This document shows, one piece after another, positions 1-11,848 of a DNA stretch of 64,000 bases. The stretch comes from Synanceia verrucosa (Eukaryota > Chordata > Actinopteri > Perciformes > Synanceiidae): contig CM056550.1 of NCBI GenBank assembly GCA_029721515.1, positions 9,446,138-9,510,137 on the forward strand, written 5' to 3'. Under the pieces are notes generated by a model that searched no databases, had not been told where the DNA came from, and saw only the letters and a list, made by a program, of their open reading frames with translations. Each line of letters starts with the position of its first letter. Positions within the stretch are counted from its first letter, which is position 1. The position numbers and the translations under genes are program-made.

Positions 1-147
1 GCCGTAAGCGAAAACAAATGCCACAAAGGGGCCTTTTAAGGATGCCGCAAAGTCTTTCTGACGACTTTTTTGGAGATGTATTGATGTTTTTGTCTTTTAT
101 TACATGGGATGACATTTTTTGGCAGTTTTCCCACCGTCAGTTGAAAA

Positions 148-265
148 GCTTACAGCACCTGGTATTCCCAGGCGGTCTCCCATCCAAGTACTGACCAGGC
201 CCGTCCGTGCTTAGCCTCCGAGATCAGACGAGATCGGGCGAATGCAGGTTGGTGTGGCCGTGAGC
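148..265 (-). rRNA. 5S rRNA gene
   Basis: Full-length 118-nt copy with box A and box C present; one base differs in the LINE target segment (GCATTCGCCC). Confidence 0.88.
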
Positions 266-402
266 GAAAACAAATGCCACAAAGGGGCCTTTTAAGGAAG
301 ACGCAAAGTCTTTCTGACGACTTTTTGGAGATGGATTGATGTTTTCGTCTTTTATTACATGGGATGACATTTTTTGGCAGTTTTCCCACCGTCAGTTGAA
401 AA

Positions 403-520
403 GCTTACAGCACCTGGTATTCCCAGGCGGTCTCCAATCCAAGTACTGACCAGGCCCGTCCGTGCTTAGCCTCCGAGATCAGACGAGATCGGGCGTATGC
501 AGGTTGGTGAGGCCGTAAGT
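403..520 (-). rRNA. 5S rRNA gene
   Basis: Full-length copy; target segment GCATACGCCC intact. Confidence 0.9.
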
Positions 521-658
521 GAAACCAAATGCCACAAAGGGGCCTTTTAAGGATGCCGCAAAGTCTTTCTGACGACTTTTTTGGAGATGTATTGATGTTT
601 TTGTCTTTCATGACATGGGATGACATTTTTTGGCAGTTTTCCCACTGTCAGTTGAAAA

Positions 659-776
659 GCTTACAGCACCTGGTATTGGCAGGCTGTCTCCCATCCAAGT
701 ACTGACCCGGCCCGTCCGTGCTTCGCTTCTGAGATCAGACGAGATCAGGCGTTTGCAGGTTGGTGTGGCCATAAGC
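659..776 (-). rRNA. 5S rRNA gene, diverged
   Basis: Full length but with several substitutions, including changes near box C and in the target segment; possibly non-functional. Confidence 0.8.
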
Positions 777-906
777 AAAGACAGCTGCCACAAAGGGGCC
801 TTTTAAGGATGCCGCAAAATCTTTCTGACGACTTTTTTGGAACTATATTGATCTTTTTTGACATGCGATGACATTTTTTGGCAGTTTTCCCACCGACAGT
901 TGAAAA

Positions 907-1024
907 GCTTACAGCACCTGGTATTCCAAGGCGGTCTCCCATCCAAGTACTGACCAGGCCCAACCGTGCTTAGCTTCCGAGATCAGACGAGATCGGGCGT
1001 ATGCAGGTAGGTGCGGCCGTAAGC
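907..1024 (-). rRNA. 5S rRNA gene
   Basis: Full-length copy with a few substitutions. Its spacer carries the CTTAAAGGGCTCC variant also seen upstream of the copies at 17858 and 62682. Confidence 0.87.
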
Positions 1025-1162
1025 AAAAACAAACGCCACAAAGGAGCCCTTTAAGGATGCCGCAAAGTCTTTCTGACGACTTTTTTGGAGCTGTATTGAT
1101 GTTTTTGTCTTTTTTGACATGCGATGACATTTTTTGGCAGTTTTCCCACCGTCAGTTGAAAA

Positions 1163-1261
1163 GCTTACAGCACCTGGTATTCCCAGGCGGTCTCCCATCC
1201 AAGTACTGACCAGGCCCGTCCGTGCTTAGCTTCCGAGATCAGACGAGATCGGGCGTATGCA
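1163..1261 (-). pseudogene. 5S rRNA gene, 3' part split by LINE A3
   Basis: Holds 5S nt 20 to 118, including box A and box C, plus the copy of the target duplication next to the LINE 3' end. Its 5' stub is at 6708-6737. Confidence 0.9.
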
Positions 1262-1491
1262 TTTTTTTTTTTTTTTTTTTTTTTTTTTCTCTTTTTTATT
1301 GAAGACAATCAAACAATCACAAAACACACACACTTAATATTCACAAATCCCTCCACCACCCAGAACACAAAAAAATCAGGAGTATTTACACATTGTAGAA
1401 CTATTTACATACATGACTATTTACATATTTACATATTTACAAAACAAAAAAAACAAACAAACCAAAAAAACCCTACATTGATTACCCATTG

Positions 1492-4400
1492 TCAAAGTGA
1501 AACACCAATCCCCATCTCCTCGATTGTGATGAACGTGCTCTCCACAAACCCCTTGTCTAAATCATCCCCATCAATATAACTATAAATCAAATTAATATCC
1601 CTCCTGATCAGTCTTTTGAAAATTGTCCAAACCTCAGCTCTCCTCCTCTCATATTGGGCCAAGTTCCTTCTCAGTTTGACGGCAAGCCTTGCATGGCTCA
1701 GCACATAGTTTACAAGAGACACATTGCACTCACTCCTTCGCCCATTCACTCCAAACAACCACAACCTCTTCCAATCCATTCTCTCTGCCATGTTCCCACT
1801 CCAACATCTATTTATCAATTCTTTCATTCTCTCAAAATAAACTTGCAATCCTTCACATTCGACAAACTCATGCATACATGTTTCAACACACACACCACAC
1901 ACCTCGCACTCTTTCCTCACGCTCTCATCAAATTTGCTAATAACTAAATTATTGAAAACCCTGTTGTGACGTAACAAAAATCAAAATCTTCGCACTCCAC
2001 ACTGTTCCATTTCACTCTCAAGTTTTTCCATATACCCTTCACATCCATATCACTCACCACTCTCTCCCACACTTTTTCAGCAGCCGGTCTCCTCACATCC
2101 CTCCCTCTCAACACTCTATATATCGTTCTTGTTTTCACACTTGTCAAACTCACACACTTATCCCCTCTCCCACATACATCTCCAACTCCCCTCCCTCCTC
2201 CGTATCAGCCTCTCTTTCAATCATACATTTCCATTCAACCGGTATCCCATCCTTTATTTTTCCCATCACCCCCTCTGCCATGCCCAACCAGATTTCCTCC
2301 CTCTCTCTCTCACTTCATCCACGATCACCTGTGCCCTCATAAACCCGGTACATATTCATAAACTATATCCCTGATTTTCCTGAACCCCGCCCTCCATATG
2401 ACTCCATTATATATTGTTCCCCCATTGTGTGTTATTTTCGGATTCATGAATATTGGTTGTTCCCATACCTGTCTCACATTCTTACACTCATACTTCACGT
2501 TGCCCACAAACTCTCCCCACGCTTCCAACATCTCCTGATAAAACTCAGTCACACCACTCATCATCCCTTTCTTCAATTTCATAAACACCACACTCTCTCC
2601 ACACTCTCCACATTTATCCAACACCCCTCTTAAAAACACCTTCCATACATGGTCCTTCTTATTATTTAAAAACCTCACCATCATCTTCACCCTCAGTGCT
2701 TTCTTCTTCTTCTCTAGATTAATCAACTTTAACCCACCGTCCTCGTACTCGTTTTCCATCACCTCCCGTGCAATCCTCACTCCCTTCCCTCCCCACACAA
2801 ACTCACTCACCATTCTGTTCACCTCTTGGATCACTCTCTCAGGCACATCCATCACATTCATCACATACACAAGCTTACTCATCACCAGCGTGTTCACAAC
2901 CGGCCACCTTCCCTTTAAGTTTCAACCCCTAACTTTCCAAAATCCTAACGATCTCTTTTTTATTTTATTAATTATCTCCTCATATTGAATGTCTCTCCCT
3001 TTCCTATCTTCTATCCCTAAATATATCCCTAACACCCTAAAATAATCCTTTCTCTCGCTCAGCCCTATCTCACATCTCCCTACTCTATCAGTCCCTATGT
3101 ACATAATCTCTGATTTCTCAATATTAACCTTCGCCCCTGACGCCCTACCATACATCCCTACACTCTTAAATACTTCACCTACACTATCCTTATCCCTAAC
3201 TGTGACTGTTGTGTCGTCTGCATACTGATATAATAAACTGGTGCTCCCATCCGGTAACTCTATGCCCCTAATCTCACCATTGTGCGACAGGAGTGCCGCC
3301 AGCGGCTCCGCCGACAGAGAGTACAGCAGAGCCGACAGCGGACACCCCTGTCTAACTGACCTCTCTAACCTAAACGTGTCTGTGACTATCCCATTAATCT
3401 TAATACAACTAACTGCCCTGCTATACAACCTCCTAATCCACCCAATTAACCTGTGCCCAAATCCCATTTTCTCTAACACCCTGTACAAATATTTGTGATC
3501 TACTCTGTCAAATGCTTTATTTAAATCTAGACTCACCACTATCCCTGATCCCTGCTCTTTCATGTAATGTATTGTGTCCCTCACGCTACTGATTGTGTCC
3601 GCTATGTCCCTACCTGGTATGCTGTATGCTTGTGTATTTCCCACCACCTTCCCTATAACTCTTTAATCCTATTAGCTAACACCCGTGCCAGAATTTTGTA
3701 GTCATTATTTAACATGCTAAGCGGCCTGTAATTTTCTAATCTTTCCCTAGCTCCCTTTTTGTAAATGATGCTAACTACCCCTATTGTCATGCTCTCTACC
3801 ATCTGCCCTGTTTCTTCTATCCATCTAAATAACCTCTCTAATACTGGTACTAACTCTACCCTAAATTCCCTATAAAACTCTCCTGTCAACCCATCTATCC
3901 CTGGACTCTTATTCCTCCCTAACCCTGCTATTGCTGCTTCTATCTCACCTGTCCCTATCTCTCCCTCACAGCTGTCCCTGTCATCTTCACTCAGCCTAGC
4001 TCTAACTTTATCTAACACTAACTCTATATCCCTATCCTCTATCTCATCTTTCCTAAATAAATCTTTATAAAACTCCTGCACTCTCTCAGCTATCCCTACA
4101 AAATCTGTCACCATCCTCCCATCTTTCCCTACCACTTTTCCTAAATAATTCTTTCCTTGCTTACTTTTTCCATCCCTAAAAAGTACCTTGTGCATTTCTC
4201 ACCCTCAACTAAATTCCTAGCCCTGCTCCTAACTATCGCCCCATTACACCTTTTCTGCTCTATTTCCCTCAACTCTTCTTTTATCCTGATATATTCTCCT
4301 AAATCTCTCCCTGTCTCTCTATCCACTCTCCCTATCTCCCTATCTAACTCCTCTTTTAACTCCCTCTCTCTTGCCCTGTCTCTCCTTTTCCTGTCCCTAC

Positions 4401-5275
4401 AATATTTTATAGTCATATTTTTAATTCCCTCTTTCACACTCTCCCACCACCTCCCAATGTTCTCCTCTCATACATTCTCTCATCCATTCTTCTTCTCAGA
4501 CACTCTCTCACTTTCATCTTATAATCTTTCTCTTTCAACACATCACCATTCAGACACCACACTCCTCCCCCCCTCCTCTCCCGTGTACGCCCCAAACTGA
4601 ACCCTATCACCTTGTGATCACTAAGTGCAGTTACATTAAAAGCTATTGGCCCTATCCTATCCTCTATGCCCCTTGTGCTCAGTACTAAATCTATCCTACT
4701 TTGTTTTAACACCCCCTCCACTATTTGTGCTCTGGTAAAATCTCTCCCATCCACATTCCTTTCTCTCCACACATCCATCATATCTTTCACACTCATCATT
4801 TCTTTCAACACGCCTCGACGAATCACTCCTATAACACACATTCGACACATCCATTCTCCCTAAACACACATTAAAATCCCCCACTATGATACAGTTTTGT
4901 TGACACATCCCCCCCACTTTACTAAAAAAATCCCTCCTTTCCCTCTCATCATTTGGTGCATATATATTGATCAACTGAAAAGTTTCCCCCATGTGCTCAA
5001 AATTAATCCCTATCACTCTCCCCTCACCATCATTCACACACATCCTCACATCCTCAATCACACCTCTTTTACACAAAATTGCCACCCCTTTCATTCTGTT
5101 ATTACCATTATTCACAAAGTTTCCCCACCCACTCCTTCACACACTCTCTCATACCCACACCAGCCCAAAGTGTCTCTTGTAACCAGATTATGTCGGCTGA
5201 CCATCTTTGCAAGGCTTGCCGTCGCCTCTCTACACTTCTTAGCCCATTAGCGTTAAAGGAGGAGACGCTGATCAT
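1492..5275 (-). pseudogene. LINE A3 ORF2 (endonuclease-reverse transcriptase), broken
   Basis: Reads from ATG at 5275 to TAA at 1492 on the minus strand, split over several frames. The N-terminal SSFNANGLRS motif, INIYAPN, GDFNV and SDHKV mark an AP-type endonuclease that would nick the 5S target. In the LQETH motif the histidine is replaced by leucine in this copy. The RT part keeps SPGIDGLTGEFY, LDLNKAFDRVDH, RQGCPLSALLYSL and YADD. The last part has a CX2CX8HX4C motif near 1890. Frameshifts lie near 2900, 3655, 4190 and 4450, and a frame change near 1970 is shared with copies A1 and A2. Confidence 0.88.
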
Positions 5276-5308
5276 AATAAACAAAAATAAAAAAGAAAAT
5301 AAACTCAC

Positions 5309-6516
5309 TCAGCGCTTATTTGTGCTTTTCTTCATCTTGACCGCCTTGATGATTTCTTTCCTCCTCTGTGGCTTTTTCCAGTCTCTGCCACCTTACTCCA
5401 GGTGTCCCCATCACTGTCCGTGATATCAGAGTAGTTCACAGTCCCATCTTCCTCCCCTCCCCTGGTCTCCCCAGAGTCCCATCACCCACACTCCTTGCCC
5501 GTTCCTTCTTCTCATCCTTCTCCGTCCGCTGCTCCCGCCTGTGTTTTCCTCCTCCTCGGCGTCTTTTCCTCCGTCGTCACATCTCCCTCTGCTCCCGACT
5601 GTTCCTCTCCCTCCTCCATTCTCTCCTCTAGTTCCTCGTCCTGTCCCGTTGTCTCTCCCTCTCCTCCGTCCGCATCTCCATTCTCCTCCTCTCCGCTCCT
5701 CTCGTCTCCGCTTCCTCTCGTCCCTGCTCCTCTCGTCTCCGCTCCTCTCGTCCCGCTCCTCTCGTCTCCGCTCCGGTCCCCGTGTCCTGGATGCCTTTCC
5801 TCGTTCTCCTTTCTCTCCCGTCCTCCTCCATCTGCACATTCCCTGGCGTAGTGTCCTTGTTTATGGCATCTATAGCATGTGAATTCTGGGCAGTCGCGCA
5901 GGATGTGCCCTGGTTTTATGCACAGCCTGCATACTTTAACTTGCCTGTCGTGGATTACGCGAAGTATTCCGGTCCCGCTGCCGTGTCAAATTTAACAGAA
6001 TATGGTAGTGACTGGATGTCTTTGTTGAATTTAACTTTAACATATCTTGTCCCATCAGCTATGTTTGTGTCTGGCCACATCCTTCTCCTTATGGTAGACA
6101 CCGGCGCTACACCCCAGTTAACAAGTTTCATTGTGATTTCCTCATCTGTGATGTATGCCGGCAGACCCATAAAAGACACAACCATCTCATCATTACAGAG
6201 TTCTTTCCCGATGATGTTGGCGTGTTTTATTTTTATCCCATCCAGCACATTGTTTTTGCTCCCTCTTTCCCCATGGTGATCTCATATTTAAGTCTCCCAA
6301 CAGTCCTGCATGCAATCAAATCACCGCATTTTTCTTTGATGTTTCTGATTAGCTCCATCACTGTTATATTGTCCTCTCCTTCGATTTCCACACTTACTGT
6401 TAGCTCTTTTTGTAAGTGGTTTTATTTATTACAGCCATACCATGTCCGTGTTCTTCTGAGCGTTGTCCTTGTCCATTCATAAAATGTATCTCCGTGTTGA
6501 CCGTCCTAGAGAGCAT
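5309..6516 (-). pseudogene. LINE A3 ORF1 (zinc-knuckle RNA-binding protein), broken
   Basis: Starts at ATG 6516 and ends at TGA 5309, on the minus strand. It is homologous to ORF1 of copies A1 and A2 but broken by frameshifts, among them near 6410, 6240 and 5950. The middle part (about 6248-5955) keeps the RRM-like stretch with VVSFMGLPAYITDEE. The two CX2CX4HX4C knuckles near 5930-5840 are off the main frame. ORF1 proteins of this clade bind the element RNA; that role is family knowledge. Confidence 0.85.
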
Positions 6517-6707
6517 TTTGCTGCTCCCCACACAGTGAGACACTGCAGGGGAACACAGTCCAAAAATTAGAAACAAGGAAAGTTCAGTAATCTGAAACTT
6601 ATCCTGACAAAAAAATTGCAAATACAGGCTGCCACACACACAGCAGTGATGATGTGGCAGTGATGATGTGGCACTTCCTCTCTCTCTCTCTCTCTCTCTC
6701 TCTCAGT

Positions 6708-6737
6708 GGGCGTATGCAGGTTGGTGTGGCCGTAATG
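6708..6737 (-). pseudogene. 5S rRNA gene, 30-nt 5' stub upstream of LINE A3
   Basis: The first 30 nt of a 5S gene, ending GCATACGCCC, directly before the LINE 5' end. Confidence 0.9.
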
Positions 6738-6875
6738 GAAGACAAAAGCCACAAAGAGGCCTTTTAAGGATGCTGCAAAGGCTTTCTGACGACTTTTTTG
6801 GAGCTGTATTGAAGTTTTTGTCTTTTTTGACATGCAATGACATTTTTTGTCAGTTTTCCCACCGTCAGTTGAAAA

Positions 6876-6983
6876 GCTTACAGCACCTGGTATTCCCAGG
6901 CGGTCTCTCATCCAAGTGCTGACCAGGCCCGTCCGTGCTTAGCTTCCGAGATCAGACGTATGCAGGTTGGTGGGGCCGTAAGC
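6876..6983 (-). rRNA. 5S rRNA gene, 10-bp deletion variant
   Basis: Reads GCATACGTCTG: one 10-bp module (CGCCCGATCT) is missing, which removes the LINE junction. Box A and C remain. Probably a defective 5S. Confidence 0.82.
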
Positions 6984-7121
6984 AAAAACAAATATCACAA
7001 AGGGGCCTTTTAAGGATGCCGCAAAGTCTTTTTGACGACTTTTTTGGAGCTGTGTTGAAGTTTTTGTCTTTTTTGACATGCGATGACATTTTTTGGCAGT
7101 TTTCCCACCGTCAGTTGAAAA

Positions 7122-7239
7122 GCTTACAGCACCTGGTACTCCCAGGCAGTCTCCCATCCAAGTACTGACCAGGCCCGTCCGTGCTTAGTTTCCGAGATCA
7201 GACGAGATCGGGCGTATGCAGGTTGGTGTGGCCGTAAGC
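7122..7239 (-). rRNA. 5S rRNA gene
   Basis: Full-length copy. Confidence 0.9.
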
Positions 7240-7377
7240 CAAAACAAATGCCACAAAGGGGCCTTTTAAGGATGCCGCAAATTCTTCCTGACGACTTTTT
7301 TGGAGCTGTATTGAAGTTTTTGTCTTTTTTGACAAGCGATGACATTTTTTGGCAGTTTTCCCACCATCAGTTGAAAA

Positions 7378-7485
7378 GCGTACAGCACCTGGTATTCCCA
7401 GGCGGTCTCCCATCCAAGTACTTACCAGGCCCGTCCGTGCTTTGCCTCCGAGATCAGACGAATGCAGGTTGGTGTGGCCGTAAGT
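7378..7485 (-). rRNA. 5S rRNA gene, 10-bp deletion variant
   Basis: Reads GCATTCGTCTG at the target; 108 nt long. The 3' end also carries a base change (GTACGC). Confidence 0.8.
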
Positions 7486-7622
7486 GAAACCAAATGCCAC
7501 AAAAGGGCCTTTCAAGGACGGCGCAAAGTCTTTCTTACGACTTCTTTGGAGATGTATTAAGGTTTTGTCTTTTATGACATGGGATGACATTTTTTGGCAG
7601 TTTTCCCACCGTCTTTTAAAAA

Positions 7623-7719
7623 GCTTACAGCACCTGGTATGCCCAGGCGGTCTCCCATTCAAGTACTGACCAGGCCCGTCCGTGCTTAGCCTCCGAGATC
7701 AGACGAGATCGGGCGTATG
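7623..7719 (-). pseudogene. 5S rRNA gene, 3' part split by LINE B2
   Basis: Box A and C are present. The 5' edge is the CATACGCCC duplication at the LINE 3' end. Its 5' stub is at 13503-13532. Confidence 0.9.
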
Positions 7720-7939
7720 TTTTTTTTTTTTTATCTTTATTTATTAAATAACTCATCAAAAAAATATTTTCAAACATTTCATTACGTGAAAAGAGACATA
7801 TAGACATACATTTTTTTTTTTTTTTTCGCCAAAAGTCCGTGGCAGCGTCCTGACCACACAAAGTTTTTAAAAGGTTCTAAAATAGGTCTCTGTTTGCTGC
7901 CAGGGCAGGGAAACTGCCTTGGCAGTATTGAGGTTCATC

Positions 7940-10900
7940 CTAATCTGGCTCCCTTGGCCTTATTAGTTGTGACTGCTCCCCAGCACAGAAGGGAGGGCCG
8001 CCGCCTCCAGACCCCAAAGTGCAGGCAGGTGGGTCGATGTCTATCGTCAGCAGCTGGGCCAGATGCTCTCCATTGTACCAGGAGGTGATGCGGGGGCTGT
8101 CGCAGCGGGCCAAGATGGTGACGTGACCCTTGAGCAGTGAGGCAAAGAGTCTGAGATGGTGGATTCTTCCTTCGTTATGCAGGGCAGCGTTTCTGGCGAG
8201 GTAGATGGTATGTCTGGCAATGCTCAGGATGAGGTTGGCGGTTCCCCTGACTGCCCGGCTGGTAGGCGGCTGGAGCCCGAAGAGGAAGACCTTCCTCCAG
8301 TCCTCGTCTCTCTCCCAGGTCAAGTGCAGGAGTCTCCTTAGCAGGTCTCGTATTGCTGAAAGAAAAGACTGGCAGACAGTACACTCCAAAAACAGGTGTT
8401 CAAGAGTTTCAGCAGATTCGCCACATACAGCACAGTCTCTGCTGTACTTGCTGCTATCAATTTGATGCAGCTGGACCCCAGTGATGATCCTCCTGTGCCT
8501 CAGCTTGAAATCTGTATTGAAAGCAGAGTCTGGAAGTCTCCCCTCACCGATGTTGAGCCACAACTTGGCGATGTCTAGGCCAGGAAAGCGAGAGGCCCAG
8601 GTCCTCTCTGAGGCAGGAGGCTTCCAGACTCTGTCGACAAAGGCCCTATACAGAGCGACAGTTCTTAGCTCTACAAAAGCTGTGGATTTCAAGTCTGAAG
8701 CCAGGAGGAAATCAGGGGGCCCAATCTGCACTGTGTCGCACTCACCTCCACCCAAGGGCTCCAACCAGCTGGACGGGACACATGTTCAAGAGTGGCCAGC
8801 GATCTTCCGAATTGTTTTGCCTTGACCTCAATCCCTTTCCTCCTCAGCTCCCACACAACGCCTCTGGACGGGCGGGCGGCGGTCGTCCCACGACGTCCCC
8901 AGAGCCCCCATTGAGGCCTTATGGAGCGCCGGCAGGACGAAAGGCCAGCCCTCGGTATGTGACTTCAGGGTTGTTGAGCAACGGTTGGCCGAGGGCCTGG
9001 GCCTTGCTCGTGATGTTGACCCTGAGGAGGGGCCTCAAGAGACGCCATGCCTCCATGATCTCTCTCCAGCAGCCCAAGATGTTGGTACCGGCTCGGTGGG
9101 AGGATCTGACAGAGATTCATGTCACCATACCTCCCACAAGAGTGTAACTCTTGTTGGAAAAAGCTCTTCCAGGGTGCCATGTGAGATCTCAGGAGGAAGC
9201 GCTGCACGAGTCTGGCTCTGAACGCATGCTTCCGGGACTCGAGGTCAACCAAATTCAGCCCCCTCCTTCCAGCCTACCCACGATGGTGTTTCGGGCGATC
9301 AGTGTTGACCGCGTGTTTCCACAGGAAAACACTGATCGCCTCTGTTGATCCTGGCCAGGACCTCTGGGGGAGGGCATGAACAGCCAGGGCAAAATTCAAG
9401 ATGGACAAACGAGCGCTGCTAACAACAATCACTTTACCTCTGAGCGACAGGGCACGGGCCCTCCACAGGTTCAGCCTGGAGGTGACTTTGTTCTCCAGTA
9501 CCCCCAAGTTCGGTCCGCCGCCGCATTGATGTCCTTCCCAAAAAGACGCCCAGGATGCGAGCCTCCCCATCAACCAGCTCAAAGTCCCCTAGAGTTGCTG
9601 GTCTCGTCACTCCACCAAGAAGCATGACTGTGGACTTCCTGGCATTGATTCTGGCGCCGGAAGCCATGCAGTAGCGCTTGACTTCGTAGAGTACATGTTC
9701 AACACTGTCCCCTCCCCCACTGTGATGTTTGTGTCGCCGGCATAAAGGAGGACCTTCACCTCCTCCCCCGCTGGTGTCATTATGCCTCTGATTTGGTTAT
9801 TGGCCAGCAAGAGCTGAGTCAAAGGCTCAGTGACCAGGCTGAAGAGAAGCGCGGACAGGGGGCAGCCCTGTCGCACTGACCTCTTGATGGGAAAAGCGCT
9901 GGTCAAGAGCCCGTTGACCTTCACTTTGCTGGCCGCTGAATGATAAAGAAGCTGGATGGAGGAGATGAAGCCCTCCCCAAACCCCATCTGCTGCATTACC
10001 CCCCAGAGGAAGGTGTGGTCGACTCTGTCAAAGGCTTTCTCAAAATCCAGGCCTAGGTAAAGACCACCCTCCCTCTGCATGCGACCAATGAGGTACCTGA
10101 GGGAGAGGACAGTGTCGGAGATGTCTCTGCCTGGGATACCATAAGACTGGTTTGGACTTACTACTTCTGCTACCACATGGCGCAGCCGGTTTGCCAGGAT
10201 CTTTGCCAGGATTTTATAGTCGGTGTTTAATAGACTGATTGGTCTGTAGTTTTTGATGTCATGCCTCTCACCTTTATTTTTGAAAAGGAGAGTGATGAGA
10301 CCAGATGCAAACCCCTGGGGACTCTGCGCTGGTCGATGATGGCTGTGTAGACGTGTAAGAGGATGGGAGCAAGCGACCTTTAAAAGTCTGAAAAATCTGC
10401 CGGGCAGCCCATCCTCTCCCGGGCTCCTGCCTCCAGAGAGACCACCAATGGCGGACTCCACCTCACTCAAGGTGAGAGGGAATCACACCATGAGCGGCTC
10501 TCCGGAGTCAAGGAGCGGCTCAGGGCACCGATCGCCGGGTCACGGTCAACCTGTGAGGTGGGTTCGGCTGCGAACAAGTTTGGAGTAAAATTCTGTCGTG
10601 ATCTGGAGAACTGCATCTATTTCATGTTTGATCTGGCCGCTGGAATTAGTCAAAGCAGATATGTGATTTTTTGTTGACGCAGTTTCTCCAGACCAAGAAA
10701 AAGCCGATGATGTTTCGCCCTCCACCGCTGCGAACCTTGGCCCTGATGCTCGCACCCCTGCAACGCTCCTCATCCCAGGCGTGCAGCTGGTGTTTGGCCG
10801 CGAGGTACAGGGTTAAGTCCCTGTTAGGTCATCGGGCGGCAGCGCCGGCCTCCAGTTGAAGGATCCTGGTGAGACTGTCTACCTTCAACTTCCCCTGCCA

Positions 10901-11800
10901 CGCCTCTACGCTTGCAGTAACTTATTGCCGCCGACCTGACTCTCTGTTTAAATGCTGGCCACTCCTCAAAGAGGTCTCCCGTCACGAGCCGATCCTGTAA
11001 GACACAGAGGAGACCCATGATTTTGCCAACAAAAGCCGGCTCCTCAGGATGGCAGTGTTCAGGCACCAAGATCCCCTGCTCCTAGGGCCGCCCCTGCGCC
11101 TGAAGACCACCTCCAGGGAGTCATGATCACTGCAAGGGTGAGGTGAGTACGACACAGCCAGCAGCTGCTGCATCAACTCCACCGACAGCAAACACAGATC
11201 TAATCTAGACCCTTTCATTACCCCCTTCACCACTTGGTGTCTGCTGAACAACCTGGCCGATGGATGGAGCGCCCTCCAGGCCTCGACCAGGTTGTTCTGG
11301 TGCATTAGGTGTATTAGTTGTGTTCTACTGCTGTCATCCTTAAATTTGTTGTTAGTTGAAATGTCCATCCGTGTCAATGTGATATTAAAATCCCCTATTA
11401 ACAAAACTCTCCCTGTGGCCCACGTGCTCAACCTGGTGAACAGTGTTTTTCTTTCTGTCTCTGTATTTGGTGCGTATACATTTATAACCTCCACCTATTT
11501 TGTGATTCACCTATATCTATCACCGTGAACCTCCCTTCGGTGTCACTGTGAGTCTGCTGCATTTCTCCCACCAGCCCCCTAACCAGGGTTGCTACTCCCC
11601 CCCGGCCAGAGGGGCCTAGTGAGAGAAAAATACAGCCTGGCCACATCCTGCGGGCCACCACTATAGTGCTCTGAGACCACCTACTCTCCTGTAGGCAGCA
11701 AATTTCGCCAGGAAGTGTGGAAAGAAGGTGACACACTTTCTTCTCTGTTCTTAGTCCCTCACATTAAGTGAGTAAACTGAGGAGACGTAGGGACTGGCAT
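7940..11800 (-). pseudogene. LINE B2 ORF2 (endonuclease-reverse transcriptase), broken
   Basis: Runs from ATG 11800 to the stop at 7940, on the minus strand, in about nine frame segments. The endonuclease part keeps LLIGDFNITL and SDHDSLEVVF. The RT part keeps SPGEDGLPG, LDFEKAFDRVDH and RQGCPLSALLFSL. The catalytic YADD box reads YAGD here (TATGCCGGCGAC near 9735-9746), which removes an aspartate needed for catalysis. The C-terminal CAVCGESAETLEHLFLEC motif is intact near 8395-8340. The end of the frame (8764-7940) shows the natural C terminus, which copy B1 has lost by frameshift. Confidence 0.88.
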
Positions 11801-11848
11801 TTTTTTTTTTTTTTTTTTATTTTTTATGGGATTTCTTCTTTGCTTTTG

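Larger units (their letters stand above)
1..1261 (-). repeat. 5S rDNA array block 1 (minus strand)
   Basis: About five tandem units read on the minus strand. Each unit is a 118-nt 5S gene followed by a spacer of about 138 bp. In every unit a TTAAAA box lies about 30 bp upstream of the gene and a T4 run follows its 3' end, as expected for RNA polymerase III transcription. The block is cut at 1261 by the 3' end of a family A LINE. The first 9 bases of the window are the 5' tip of another 5S gene. Confidence 0.95.
1262..6707 (-). mobile_element. Family A 5S-specific non-LTR retrotransposon, copy A3
   Basis: Tx1/L1-type LINE on the minus strand, 5446 bp. It runs from a CT/GA microsatellite (5' end near 6700) to a poly(A) tail (poly-T at 1262-1288). 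It is flanked by an 11-bp target duplication, TGCATACGCCC read on the minus strand (6708-6718 and 1251-1261), so it sits after nt 30 of a 5S gene. Order: 5'UTR, ORF1 (CCHC knuckles), ORF2 (endonuclease, RT, C-terminal CCHC), and a 3'UTR with short GTAAATAT repeats. Many frameshifts make it the most decayed of the three A copies. The 5S-specific Mutsu elements of fish share this layout and target; the family assignment is inference. Confidence 0.92.
6708..7719 (-). repeat. 5S rDNA array block 2 (minus strand)
   Basis: About four units between LINE A3 and LINE B2. Two of its 5S copies lack the 10-bp module at the LINE target. Confidence 0.95.

Noticed and set aside
1654..1947. Antisense frame containing SLQETH-like endonuclease motif
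   Set aside because: It is produced by the internal inverted repeat of family A, not by a second endonuclease gene.
5426..5882. Long antisense frames rich in Ser/Pro/Leu opposite LINE ORF1
   Set aside because: Shadow of the GACGAGAGGAGCGG repeat on the other strand.
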